Source: Ferrovibrio terrae_A
Lineage (GTDB): Bacteria > Pseudomonadota > Alphaproteobacteria > Ferrovibrionales > Ferrovibrionaceae
Direction of reading: 5' to 3'
Length of the DNA: 64,000 nt
Assembly: GCF_943372915.1 (NCBI RefSeq)
Contig: NZ_CALSAN010000007.1
Span: 95,282 to 159,281 of the forward strand
The notes under the pieces are model-generated. The model was not told the origin of the DNA. It searched no databases and saw nothing but the letters and a program-made list of their open reading frames with translations. A program made the position numbers and the translations under genes. Below are positions 17,132 to 26,105 of this stretch, piece by piece. How positions within the stretch are numbered: position 1 is the first letter of the stretch; the number at the start of each line of letters is the position of its first letter.

Positions 17132-18772
17132 ATGATGCTGCGCGAAGTCGCGATCAAGCCCTTCGACGGGCAGAAACCCGGCACCTCGGGCCTGCGCAAG
17201 AAGGTGACAGTGTTCCAGCAGCCCGGCTATCTGGAAGCCTTCGTGCAGGCGGTGTTCGACTCCGCACCCGAACTGCAGGGCGGCACGCTGGTGCTGGGCG
17301 GCGACGGGCGTTTTTTCAATCGTCAGGCCATCCAGATCATCCTGCGCATGGCTGCGGCCAATGGCATCGACCGCGTGCTGGTCGGCCAGCGCGGCATCCT
17401 CTCCACGCCGGCGGCCAGCGCGGTGATCCGCCATCACCGCGCGCGCGGCGGCCTGGTGCTGTCGGCCAGTCACAATCCGGGCGGACCGGATGGCGACTTC
17501 GGCATCAAATACAACATCGCCAATGGCGGCCCAGCGCCGGAAGCGGTCACCGATGCGATCTTCCAGCGCACGCAGACCATCACGCGTTATCGCATCATCG
17601 AGACTGCCGCCGAGATCGACCTGGAAGCCATCGGCAGCCACAGGATCGCCGGCATGACCGTCGCGGTGATCGATCCGGTCGAGGATTATGCCGCGCTGCT
17701 CGCGACGCTGTTTGATTTCGAGGCCATTCGCCGCCTCATCGCCAGGCCGGATTTCCGCTTCCGCTTCGATGCCATGCATGCGGTGACCGGGCCCTATGCC
17801 CGCCGCCTGCTGGTCGACATGCTGGGCGCGCCGGCCGCCAGCGTGATCAATGCCGAGCCGAAGGAAGATTTCGGCGGCGGCCACCCTGATCCCAATCCGG
17901 CCCATGCGCCGGAGCTGTATCAGGAGGTTGTCATCGACGGCCGGCTGGATTTTGCCGCCGCCTCCGATGGCGATGGCGACCGTAACATGATCCTGGGCAA
18001 GGGCATCGCGGTGACGCCCAGCGACAGCCTGGCCGTGTTGGCCGCCAATGCCACCCTGGTGCCGGGCTATGCCAGGGGCATCAGCGGCGTGGCGCGCTCG
18101 ATGCCGACCAGCCGCGCGTCTGATGCCGTGGCAATTGCGCTCAAGATCGAAAGCTTCGAGACCCCGACCGGCTGGAAATTCTTCGGCAACCTGCTGGATG
18201 CCGGCCGCATCACCCTGTGCGGCGAGGAAAGCTACGGCACCAGTTCGGATCATGTGCGCGAGAAGGACGGCCTCTGGGCCGTGCTGTTCTGGCTCAACCT
18301 GCTGGCGGCCCGACCCGGTGAAACCGTGCTGTCGATCCTGCAGGCACACTGGCGCCGCTTCGGCCGGCACTATTACAGCCGCCATGACTACGAGGCCGTC
18401 GATGCCAAACAGGCCGCAGGAGCGCTGGATCGCCTGCGCACCGCGCTGCCGACCCTGCCAGGCCAAAAGATCGGCGCACTGACGATCACGGCCGCCGATG
18501 ATTTCTCGTATCGCGACCCGGTGGATGGCAGCGAAAGCAAAGGTCAGGGCCTGCGGGTGATCTGCGGCGAACAGGCCCGTATGATCGCACGCCTGTCCGG
18601 CACGGGTACGGAAGGCGCCACCGTGCGTTTGTATTTCGAGTTGTTCGAATCGGACCCGGCACGGCAGAATGACGATGTGCAGGCCCGATTGCAGCCGCTG
18701 ATCGATTTCGCCGAGGCCCAGACCGGCCTTCGCAAGGTCACTGGCCGTACCGCACCGGACGTGATCACCTGA
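17132..18772 (+). CDS. pgm: Phosphoglucomutase (alpha-D-glucose phosphate-specific)
   Basis: A 546-residue alpha-phosphohexomutase that interconverts glucose-6-phosphate and glucose-1-phosphate. The phosphoserine loop is LSASHNPGG with the catalytic Ser at about residue 113. The metal loop SDGDGDRNMI is near residues 280-287. The C-terminal phosphate-binding site is RLSGTGTEGATVRLY. The start KPFDGQKPGTSGLRKKV is typical of the glucose-specific (eukaryote-like, 540-550 residue) branch rather than GlmM or PMM/PGM. Either ATG of the ATGATG at 17132 could be the start. It lies between glpX and pgi and feeds UDP-glucose and glycogen synthesis. Confidence 0.94.
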   Translation: MMLREVAIKPFDGQKPGTSGLRKKVTVFQQPGYLEAFVQAVFDSAPELQGGTLVLGGDGRFFNRQAIQIILRMAAANGIDRVLVGQRGILSTPAASAVIRHHRARGGLVLSASHNPGGPDGDFGIKYNIANGGPAPEAVTDAIFQRTQTITRYRIIETAAEIDLEAIGSHRIAGMTVAVIDPVEDYAALLATLFDFEAIRRLIARPDFRFRFDAMHAVTGPYARRLLVDMLGAPAASVINAEPKEDFGGGHPDPNPAHAPELYQEVVIDGRLDFAAASDGDGDRNMILGKGIAVTPSDSLAVLAANATLVPGYARGISGVARSMPTSRASDAVAIALKIESFETPTGWKFFGNLLDAGRITLCGEESYGTSSDHVREKDGLWAVLFWLNLLAARPGETVLSILQAHWRRFGRHYYSRHDYEAVDAKQAAGALDRLRTALPTLPGQKIGALTITAADDFSYRDPVDGSESKGQGLRVICGEQARMIARLSGTGTEGATVRLYFELFESDPARQNDDVQARLQPLIDFAEAQTGLRKVTGRTAPDVIT

Positions 18773-18809
18773 ACGACCTGTAGTTCGAGCGTAGTGTAAC
18801 GGAGGGTTC

Positions 18810-20468
18810 ATGTCGCTGCCGCCGCCGATCGACCAGACGCCTGCCTGGCGCGCGCTTGCTGCCCATGCCACGGCCACGCGCAACCGGCATATGCGCGAGC
18901 AGTTCGCCAAGGACCCGGCGCGTTTTGACAAGCTGTCGTTCCGCTGCGGCAATCTGCTGCTTGACCTGTCGCGCCAGCGGATCGACGACGAGACGGTAGA
19001 ACTGCTGCTCGACTTAGCGCGCGCCGCCGATGTGGAAGGCTGGCGCGACCGAATGCTGCGTGGCGAGCCGATCAATACAACGGAAAACCGTGCCGCCCTG
19101 CACACCGCGCTGCGCCTGCCGGCCGGCGGCAACCTGACCGTGGATGGCACCGACATTGCCGCCCTGGTGCATGGCGAATTGCAGCGCATGGGCGAAATTA
19201 TTGCCGCCGTGCGCGAGGGCACCTGGCGCGGCATCACTGAAAAGCCGTTCAAGAGCGTGGTGGCGATGGGGATCGGCGGTTCCGACCTCGGCCCGCGCAT
19301 GGCGCTGGAGGCACTGACGGCCGACCAGCTGCCTGGCATCGATATCCACTTCGTCAGCAATGTCGATGGCACCGACATTGCCCGCACGCTGGCAAAATGC
19401 GAGGCGGAAACCACGCTGTTCGTGATTGCCTCGAAGACCTTTACCACCCAGGAAACCATGACCAATGCCGAAACGGCACGGTCATGGCTGCAGGAAAAGC
19501 TCGGCCCAGGCATCATCGACTGGCCGCGGCATTTTCTCGGCCTGTCGGCCAATACCGGCGTGCCCGGCAAGTTCGGCATCCGGCCCGAGCAGGTGCTGCA
19601 ATTCTGGGACTGGGTCGGCGGGCGCTATTCGCTGTGGTCGGCGATCGGGTTTCCCATCGCACTCGGCATCGGCATGGACAAGTTCCGCGAGATGCTGGAC
19701 GGCGCCCATGCCATGGATCGCCATTTCGCCACCACCCCGCTGAACGAGAACCTGCCGGTGCTGATGGCGCTGGCCGGGGTGTGGAATGTCAACTTCCTCG
19801 GCTCGCCGGCGCTCGCCGTGCTGCCCTATGACCAGGGCCTGTCCAAGCTGGCGCCGTATCTGCAACAGGCGGATATGGAGAGCAACGGCAAGGGTGTCGA
19901 CCGCTGGGGCCGGCCGCTGGGCTATGCCACCGGACCCATCGTGTTCGGTGAACCCGGCACCAATGGCCAGCATGCCTTCTATCAATTGCTGCACCAGGGG
20001 CCGGAAGTCATCGCCTGCGACTTCATCGCGCCGCTGAAGAGCCGCTATCCGATCGGCCGCCACCACGACATGCTGCTGGCCAATGTCTTCGCCCAGGCCG
20101 AGGCATTGATGCGCGGCCGCACCCGCGCCGAGGCCGAGGCCGAACTGCGCGCCGCCGGGGCCGATGATGCGACCGTTGCGCAACTGGCCCCGCACAAGGT
20201 GTTCCCGGGCAACTGGCCGAGCACCACCATCCTGCTGCCGCAGGTCGATCCCTATCACCTCGGCATGCTGATTGCGTTGTACGAACACAAGATTTTCGTG
20301 CAGGGCGCGATCTGGAGCGTCAATTCCTTCGACCAGTGGGGCGTCGAACTGGGCAAGCAGCTGGCCAAACCGATCCTGGAAGAGCTGACGGATGCTTCGA
20401 TACAGCATCCGCATGACAGCGCCACCAGCGGTCTGATTGCGCTGGCGCGCAGCCAGCCCCGGTCGTAA
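18810..20468 (+). CDS. pgi: Glucose-6-phosphate isomerase
   Basis: A 552-residue Pgi of the standard length, converting fructose-6-phosphate and glucose-6-phosphate. Signatures are VVAMGIGGSDLGPRMALEAL, ASKTFTTQETMTNAE, GGRYSLWSAIGFPIALGIG and the C-terminal INSFDQWGVELGKQ-like stretch (VNSFDQWGVELGKQLA). GGAGGG lies eight bases before the ATG at 18810. Together with glpX and pgm it completes the route from fructose-1,6-bisphosphate to glucose-1-phosphate. Confidence 0.96.
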   Translation: MSLPPPIDQTPAWRALAAHATATRNRHMREQFAKDPARFDKLSFRCGNLLLDLSRQRIDDETVELLLDLARAADVEGWRDRMLRGEPINTTENRAALHTALRLPAGGNLTVDGTDIAALVHGELQRMGEIIAAVREGTWRGITEKPFKSVVAMGIGGSDLGPRMALEALTADQLPGIDIHFVSNVDGTDIARTLAKCEAETTLFVIASKTFTTQETMTNAETARSWLQEKLGPGIIDWPRHFLGLSANTGVPGKFGIRPEQVLQFWDWVGGRYSLWSAIGFPIALGIGMDKFREMLDGAHAMDRHFATTPLNENLPVLMALAGVWNVNFLGSPALAVLPYDQGLSKLAPYLQQADMESNGKGVDRWGRPLGYATGPIVFGEPGTNGQHAFYQLLHQGPEVIACDFIAPLKSRYPIGRHHDMLLANVFAQAEALMRGRTRAEAEAELRAAGADDATVAQLAPHKVFPGNWPSTTILLPQVDPYHLGMLIALYEHKIFVQGAIWSVNSFDQWGVELGKQLAKPILEELTDASIQHPHDSATSGLIALARSQPRS

Positions 20469-20538
20469 TCTGGCCGCGTCGGTCGCGGTGGGGTGACCGG
20501 CACATCTGGGGTTATCATCCTTTGAGAGTGCGGCCGCC

Positions 20539-21681
20539 ATGAGCGAAGCCGATGCCGTGCGCCAAGATGCGGTCAAACAGGGTATGCGGGAAATCGATTT
20601 CGTCCTGCATTCCTCCTGGCGCCTGGGAAAAACCATTGTTGCCGGCTGGAGCCATGATGGCCGCCGGGCCAGTTTCTGCTTTTCCGAACCCTATATGGTG
20701 CTCGGCAGTGCCGAAGACCTGCCACGTCTGGTGCGCGGCCGGCGCCTGATGGACGCCGCGGTGTTTGCCGAGACCTGCAAGGTGTTGCGCGCCCGCCCGC
20801 TGACCATGGACCTGCCTTTCACCGTCGGCACCGGCAAGGGCGAGGTCAATCCGCTGCTGATCGAGAATCTGGTCAAGCGCTATACGATCAGTGCGACCGA
20901 AAGCCGCGCCGTGATCCTGTTCGACATCGTCAGCTTCTCCAAGCACACGCCGCTGGAGCAGGTGGCGCAGCTCTCCTCGCTGGAATATTCGATCAACTCT
21001 GCTGCCAAGCGGCTCAACCAGGTGGGCCTGCGCACCGAACTGGCGCGCTCGACGGTGGGCGACGGCTTCTATGTGTGGAATCGCGGCGAAGGCCCCGATG
21101 CGGATCTGCGCAGCTGGCTGGCACTGCTGCTGATCCTGGCCGACAATGCTTTGGCGCGGCAGAAGGGCAATCCGAAACTGGTGCCCACGTTACGCGCCGC
21201 CTTCAGCATCGGCAGCCATTTCTCCTACCACCAGGTGGAAGGCACCACGCCGCGCGGCTTTGAATATATCGTCGGCGAGGTCACCATCACGCTGGCCCGC
21301 ATCATCGCCAAGGCGCTGCCGGGCCAGATCCTGATCGGCCAGTTCCAGCGCGAGCTGGGCGGCGTGGCCGGCACCAGCATCGAAACCCTGGGCTTCCTGG
21401 CTCGCGCCGAACAGGTGGCCGGCACCCTGTCTGGACTGGAGGTCGGCCATGCCGCCCTGCTGGGCCTGCGCAGCATCACCACGACACCCGGTGACAAGGC
21501 CGGGATCGCGGTCTACCGCATCGGCGACAAGCACGGCTACACCCATCAGGCCTTCAATGCCCGGGTGACGGTGGAGCGCGAGAACTGTGATCCGCTGATG
21601 CTGGGCCGCACCGGCAGCGATCTGGCAGGCTTTACCGCCGAACCAGCCGCCTATGATGCGAAAGCCGCGCTCAAGCGCTAG
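20539..21681 (+). CDS. Class III nucleotidyl cyclase-like protein, probably degenerate
   Basis: A 380-residue soluble protein. An unrecognised N-terminal part (residues 1-118) precedes a region shaped like a class III adenylate/guanylate cyclase catalytic domain. RAVILFDIVSFSKHTP has D129 at the first metal position, STVGDGFYVWN has D175 at the second, and GFEYIVGEVTITLARIIAKA with PGQILIG ends the core. Both metal aspartates are kept, but the usual VNxAxR transition-state Asn is replaced (Ile in my alignment) and the substrate-choosing Lys is not evident. So it may bind rather than cyclise nucleotide. Its 3' end overlaps the convergent pentapeptide gene by 11 bases. The alignment is by eye. 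Confidence 0.6.
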   Translation: MSEADAVRQDAVKQGMREIDFVLHSSWRLGKTIVAGWSHDGRRASFCFSEPYMVLGSAEDLPRLVRGRRLMDAAVFAETCKVLRARPLTMDLPFTVGTGKGEVNPLLIENLVKRYTISATESRAVILFDIVSFSKHTPLEQVAQLSSLEYSINSAAKRLNQVGLRTELARSTVGDGFYVWNRGEGPDADLRSWLALLLILADNALARQKGNPKLVPTLRAAFSIGSHFSYHQVEGTTPRGFEYIVGEVTITLARIIAKALPGQILIGQFQRELGGVAGTSIETLGFLARAEQVAGTLSGLEVGHAALLGLRSITTTPGDKAGIAVYRIGDKHGYTHQAFNARVTVERENCDPLMLGRTGSDLAGFTAEPAAYDAKAALKR

Positions 21682-22969
21682 GGATCCTGGCGCCGCTGGC
21701 GCCGGTGAAATCGGCCCCCTCGGTTTCGGCACCCTCCAGATTGGCCTCCAGCAGATCAGCCTCGCAGAGCACCGCCTGCTGCAACCGCGCACCGCGCAGA
21801 TCGGCATGGCGCAGATTGGCCGCGTCGAGATGGCAGGGGAAGCTGCGCCCCGCCGCCACCACCAGGGGCCGCAGGTCGGCGCCGCGCAGGTCGGCATGGC
21901 CAAGCTTGGCGCCCTTCAGGTTGGCGCCACGCAGATCGGCGCCGGCCAGGCGGCAGTTGCGCAGATCGGCGCCCATCAGCCGCGCGCCCTGGATGGCAGC
22001 CCCTTCCAGATTGAGGCCGAAGAACACCGCATTGGCGGCCATGAGGCCGGTCAGTTGGGCCTTGTAGAGACTGCCGATCTTGCGCAGATCGAAGCCGCTG
22101 AAATCCACCAGCCGGCCATCCGTGCCACCGGTGGTGACCCAGAGTGCATGCAGGCGCAGGGCCTCCTCAGGTGTCATGCCCAGCTCTTCGATCGGCTTGC
22201 CGGCCGGCTTGTCGCCCAGCATGCCGGTGGTATTCGCCCCGCTCATATCGGCCATCTGCAGCTTGGCTTCGGTCAGCACTGCATTGGTCAGCGTGGCGCC
22301 TTTCAGTGTCGCACCCGAGAGATCGGCACCCGACAAATCGGCATTGGTCAGGTTGGCATGCGACAGGTTGGCCCGCACCAGGTTGCAGCCAACCATGATG
22401 GCATCAGTGAAGTCGGTATGCTGCGCCACCACGCCGCTCATACGCGCCTTCGACAGGTTGGCGCCCTGCATGGCCGCGCCTTGCATGTCGGCCGCCCCGG
22501 CCTTGAACTGCATGGCGCGGATGTCGCGCGTAACGGAATCGCGCTCGGCCAGCATGCCATCGCGCAGATCGGCATCGTAAAGATTGGCCTGTGAGAGATT
22601 GGCACCCTGCAGCAGCGCGCCGCGCAAATCGGCGCGCACCATGCTGGCGCCGGCCAGGTTGGTGTTGCGCAGGTCGGCACCGAAGAGGATTGCGCGGTCG
22701 AGATTGCAACCGCCAAGGCTCGCTCCATACAGCGCAGCCCCGGTGAAATCGGCGTCGCTGAGATCGGCGCCGGCGAACATCATGCCTTCAAGGTCATGGA
22801 AGGAGAAACTGGCGCGCCGGCCACCAAACACGCCGTTGCGATAGTCCTGATGCAGTTTGATGATCGTGTTGACTTCGGGCTGGCTCAGCTTCTTGCGAAC
22901 CGTTCCGCCACTGGCAGAACCGGACGTACTCTGATTACCCTGGGCCGCATCGTTCTGGCGCGCAGTCAT
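21671..22969 (-). CDS. Two-block pentapeptide-repeat protein
   Basis: A 432-residue protein. Residues about 30-55 are a non-repeat leader (LSQPEVNTIIKLHQDYRNG). Pentapeptide repeats of the A(D/N)LxG type then run from about 56 to 246 (for example DLSDADFTGAALYGAS). A break of some 40 residues follows with an alpha-helical segment ELGMTPEEALRLHALWVTTG. A second repeat block runs from about 288 to 426 (LRGANLKGAKLGHADLRGAD). Such proteins fold as right-handed quadrilateral beta-helices; some mimic DNA and shield gyrase, others act as scaffolds. The start at 22969 has GGAGGA five bases upstream, within GGAGGAAATGATG. It is the last gene of a three-gene operon. Confidence 0.88.
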   Translation of the reverse strand: MTARQNDAAQGNQSTSGSASGGTVRKKLSQPEVNTIIKLHQDYRNGVFGGRRASFSFHDLEGMMFAGADLSDADFTGAALYGASLGGCNLDRAILFGADLRNTNLAGASMVRADLRGALLQGANLSQANLYDADLRDGMLAERDSVTRDIRAMQFKAGAADMQGAAMQGANLSKARMSGVVAQHTDFTDAIMVGCNLVRANLSHANLTNADLSGADLSGATLKGATLTNAVLTEAKLQMADMSGANTTGMLGDKPAGKPIEELGMTPEEALRLHALWVTTGGTDGRLVDFSGFDLRKIGSLYKAQLTGLMAANAVFFGLNLEGAAIQGARLMGADLRNCRLAGADLRGANLKGAKLGHADLRGADLRPLVVAAGRSFPCHLDAANLRHADLRGARLQQAVLCEADLLEANLEGAETEGADFTGASGARIPSA

Positions 22970-23010
22970 CATTTCCTCCGCTGGCATGAGCCCGCAGAGG
23001 AGAGATGGCG

Positions 23011-24426
23011 TCAGGCCGGCATCTTTTCAATGGCCGCGAGGCCATCCTTCATCAGCTTGCCGGCGGCAGCACCACCGCTCACCAGCTCCAGCATACGCAC
23101 TGCACCATAAAGTTGCTGCCGTGCTGCATCCTTGCCCAGCGCATTCAGCTTGCCTGACTTGATATCGGCGATCAGCGTGCTGCCGCCCTGCTCGATCTGC
23201 CCGCCCAGCTGCTTCAGTGTGTTGCCGACATCCTTGTCGGCGCCGATCTCGCCGGCGACACGCGCAACCTTCTGGATTGCATAGACACGATCCTCGGCCT
23301 GCACCTTCGCAGCGAAGATTGCTTCCTTGACGGCCGCTTCCTGACCGAACTCGATGGTCGTCGGCGTCGCCAGGGCATCGAGAATCTTGGTGTCGGCGCC
23401 TGCCAGCACGCCGGTTTTCACCATGTCACGCAGCTTGCCGCCGGCCGCGTCCATCTCGGGCTGCGGACCTTCGGCCATGCCATCGGCCTTCAGCCGGCCG
23501 ATCATCACCACGAAATCGTCAACCATGCCGGCGATGTTGCCGGCTTCCATCTTGGCGGAATCCGCGCGTCCGATCGTTTTGAAGAACCGCTTGCTGTCGC
23601 CGGCAATCATGCGACGGGCATACTGGCCGGGCTTGAGATCGGCAATGCCGGTCGGCATATCGCCCAGCGCATCGAAGATCGGCAGCGCCTGGAACGGATC
23701 GCTCAGACGCGCCAGCACGAAGGCGATCATGTAACCGGGCAAACCGGCGCCGCTGGAACACAGCTCGGTATAGCCTTCCTTGATTGCCTCGACCTGCATG
23801 TCGAGCAGCTTGCCCACCGGCTTGGGCGACATGTCGTCGCGCAGTTTCTCCAGCGCGGCGGCAACTTCCAGAGCGCCCATCATATCGATGAGGTCGAGAT
23901 AGACCGTCTCACCACCAAGCTTGCCGACCAGCTCGGCGCGGTAGGCCGGGTCACTGTCGGCGCGGCTGAGTTCTTCGCGCAGGCGGCGGGAGACAATGCC
24001 CCACAAGGTGGCACCAAGCTTGGGAATACGCGGATCGGCATCGGCGCCAATCGCTGGTGCCGTCGAGGCACGCAGACTGGCTTCCAGTTCCTTGACGGCG
24101 GCCTGATCCAGGCTGTGCACGATGAAATCCCAGCAGGGCGCCAGAGAGGCTCGCGAGATGCGACCAAACTGCTTGTCGCCGTCTTCAGGGATGATCAGCA
24201 GATCTTCGAAAGGATGGCAGAAAATGCGCTGCAGCGTCAGATGGCGGGGCGGCCGGGTCTTGGCCAGGCGCGGCCGCAGCGTACCGAGGGCTGCATCCGC
24301 CAGGGCCGCCGAGAGAATGACCGCACGCGAGCGCTCGATAAGAAGGGTGAGCTGCGCCACCTTCTCATCGGGAATCTCGAACAGCTTGCGCTCGATATCA
24401 CGCAGCTCGGATGCAAGATCGGTCAT
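23011..24426 (-). CDS. Unrecognised mostly helical protein, middle gene of pentapeptide operon
   Basis: A 471-residue soluble protein that I cannot assign to a family. It starts MTDLASELRDIERKLFEIPD and is rich in Ala, Leu, Asp and Lys, and looks almost wholly alpha-helical. There is no signal peptide or membrane helix. A conserved-looking segment is LTLQRIFCHPFEDLLIIPED near residue 80. The C-terminal 130 residues (VQAEDRVYAIQKVARVAGEI and onward) could be a helical bundle. The start overlaps the stop of the upstream gene by ATGA, so the two proteins are probably made together, perhaps as a complex. No catalytic motif is visible. Confidence 0.75.
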   Translation of the reverse strand: MTDLASELRDIERKLFEIPDEKVAQLTLLIERSRAVILSAALADAALGTLRPRLAKTRPPRHLTLQRIFCHPFEDLLIIPEDGDKQFGRISRASLAPCWDFIVHSLDQAAVKELEASLRASTAPAIGADADPRIPKLGATLWGIVSRRLREELSRADSDPAYRAELVGKLGGETVYLDLIDMMGALEVAAALEKLRDDMSPKPVGKLLDMQVEAIKEGYTELCSSGAGLPGYMIAFVLARLSDPFQALPIFDALGDMPTGIADLKPGQYARRMIAGDSKRFFKTIGRADSAKMEAGNIAGMVDDFVVMIGRLKADGMAEGPQPEMDAAGGKLRDMVKTGVLAGADTKILDALATPTTIEFGQEAAVKEAIFAAKVQAEDRVYAIQKVARVAGEIGADKDVGNTLKQLGGQIEQGGSTLIADIKSGKLNALGKDAARQQLYGAVRMLELVSGGAAAGKLMKDGLAAIEKMPA

Positions 24427-25532
24427 ATCCGTTTCCGCTTCACGTTCTCGACGCGCCGGACCATCTCGATATCGAGAGAGCCCGAATTCCACCCCTCAAG
24501 CGCGCGCACCTGCATGCGCGTATTTTCCTGCATCGCCGCCAGGTTCGGCCGGTTTGCGGCTTCCTTATCCGGGATAATGGGCAGAACTCGATAAATTTCC
24601 GTTACTGCCGCCCGCTGGTGATCGCGATCCTGCCCTTCGGCATCCTTCCACAGTAGAAGGATGAATTCCCAGCCATCCACCGTCCACCACAACCGGTCGA
24701 TATCGCGCTGCAGCGCTTCAGTGGCTTTCTCCCAATTGGATAGGACACGTTCGGCATACTCGACCGGACGTATAGCCGCCGCGGCAAGGTCACGCGCGAA
24801 GTCGTCGGTGAAAAACGCCACCTTGGCGATGCCGCGCGCCAGATAGGCCGCCTCGGATTTATCGGTGTCGGCCCAGTGGTTCATACTCTGGCCCAGATTG
24901 CCGATGCCGCTGATCAGGCGGCGCAGGCGGGCTTCCTTGGGCATGCCCGGCATGCCCAGCGGCGAAATGAACTGGCCCCAGCGCTCAAGCCGGTCGTACA
25001 GCTCGTTGGCCGTGGTACCGAACTTCTTGGCGATCTCGCCCAGCCCGGAGCGGATGCGGTCGCGGCCAGAGGCCGAGGTGAAATCCGAGACATGCAGGGC
25101 CATCAGGCCGCCGGAGAGTTTTTCCAGCGCCGATTTGAACAGGTAATACCGGGTCAGCAGAACCTCGTTCTCTTCCTCGGTGATGGCTTCCTCGGCACTG
25201 CGCTGTGCCTCAGGTCCGGCCAGGCCGGTACGTGCGGTTTCCAGAGTCGCCATGCGCACGTCTGGCGGCAGACAGGAATTGCGCTTGAAGATCTCTTCCT
25301 GCAGCGCGCGGTCATGCATGGTGAGCTGGAAGATTTCGGGCACGTCCTTCCAGCGGATGACGTAGTTGCCCTTCACCCCGGAAAACGCCGAGACGGTGAG
25401 TTCAAGATTGTCGCGACTGTCCATTCGCACGCGCGCCTGATTCAGCGCCGGCGTGGTGAACGCCACAGCCGTCCCGCGCTCCTCGAACTTCGCGGGCTGA
25501 AACTGCGACGCGGACCCTCTTGGAAAATTCAT
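24423..25532 (-). CDS. Unrecognised protein, first gene of pentapeptide operon
   Basis: A 369-residue soluble protein, family not recognised. The N-terminal 85 residues look beta-rich (GTAVAFTTPALNQARVRMDS, KGNYVIRWKDVPEIFQLTMH). The rest is helical, including LLTRYYLFKSALEKLSGGLM and a Trp-rich part RLWWTVDGWEFILLLWKDAE near residue 285. The basic tail RRVENVKRKRI ends the protein. There is no signal peptide. The start at 25530-25532 gives MNFPRGSASQFQPAKFEERG. It heads an operon with the 471-residue protein and the pentapeptide protein. The 79-base gap upstream separates it from the Nudix gene, which reads the same way. Confidence 0.72.
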   Translation of the reverse strand: MNFPRGSASQFQPAKFEERGTAVAFTTPALNQARVRMDSRDNLELTVSAFSGVKGNYVIRWKDVPEIFQLTMHDRALQEEIFKRNSCLPPDVRMATLETARTGLAGPEAQRSAEEAITEEENEVLLTRYYLFKSALEKLSGGLMALHVSDFTSASGRDRIRSGLGEIAKKFGTTANELYDRLERWGQFISPLGMPGMPKEARLRRLISGIGNLGQSMNHWADTDKSEAAYLARGIAKVAFFTDDFARDLAAAAIRPVEYAERVLSNWEKATEALQRDIDRLWWTVDGWEFILLLWKDAEGQDRDHQRAAVTEIYRVLPIIPDKEAANRPNLAAMQENTRMQVRALEGWNSGSLDIEMVRRVENVKRKRI

Positions 25533-25611
25533 CCCCTGCCCGACAATAGATAGCGGAAACCCCACCCCTACTAAACCATAAGGCGGGTGCGGCGCAAACC
25601 GCCCGGCCGCC

Positions 25612-26040
25612 TCAGACCAGCCAGGCGCGCGATTTTTCGATGACCCGGATGGTCTCGTCCCACAGGTCGAGTCGGTGCAGGTCGGCCGGATCGACCCAGG
25701 CCACAGCGGCGGCATCATCGCCAGCCACGGCCTCGCCGCCGACCCAGCGGGCGGCAAAGTCGATAATCGTATAGTGATAGAGCACCCGCCCAGTGGCATC
25801 CCGCTGGATCGAATCGATCACCTCGACCAGGCCCAGCAGCTCGATCTGCACGCCGGTCTCCTCGGCGATTTCCCGGTGGATGCCGGCCTGCACGGTTTCG
25901 CCCAGATGCTGGGCGCCCCCCGGCAGGCTCCAGATCCCGGCCCGCGGGGGATTGCCGCGCTGGATCATCAGGACCTGACCATCCTTCCAGACAATGGCGC
26001 CGAGCCCGACCAATGGATTCGGGGGGTATTCACGCGGCAT
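25612..26040 (-). CDS. Nudix hydrolase
   Basis: A 142-residue protein. The Nudix box GX5EX7REUXEEXGU is complete: GGAQHLGETVQAGIHREIAE followed by ETGVQIEL. The preceding GLGAIVWKDGQVLMIQRGNP and GIWSLPGG are typical of ADP-ribose or MutT-like members that hydrolyse nucleoside diphosphate derivatives. The substrate cannot be given. The start MPREYPPNPLVGLGAIV at 26038-26040 is the only sensible one; the upstream open frame has no family similarity. It is divergent from the P450 gene across 65 bases. Confidence 0.9.
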   Translation of the reverse strand: MPREYPPNPLVGLGAIVWKDGQVLMIQRGNPPRAGIWSLPGGAQHLGETVQAGIHREIAEETGVQIELLGLVEVIDSIQRDATGRVLYHYTIIDFAARWVGGEAVAGDDAAAVAWVDPADLHRLDLWDETIRVIEKSRAWLV

Positions 26041-26105
26041 GCCTTTGTCTCCATACTTGGCCGGCTGAAGGGCGCTACGATAACAAAAATCCGGAGGAAA
26101 CGCGC

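Noticed and set aside
17051..19579. An 842-codon open frame on the minus strand opposite pgm and pgi
   Set aside because: It covers two clear metabolic genes in a mirror frame, shows no motifs, and has low-complexity composition. Long antisense frames are common in such sequence.
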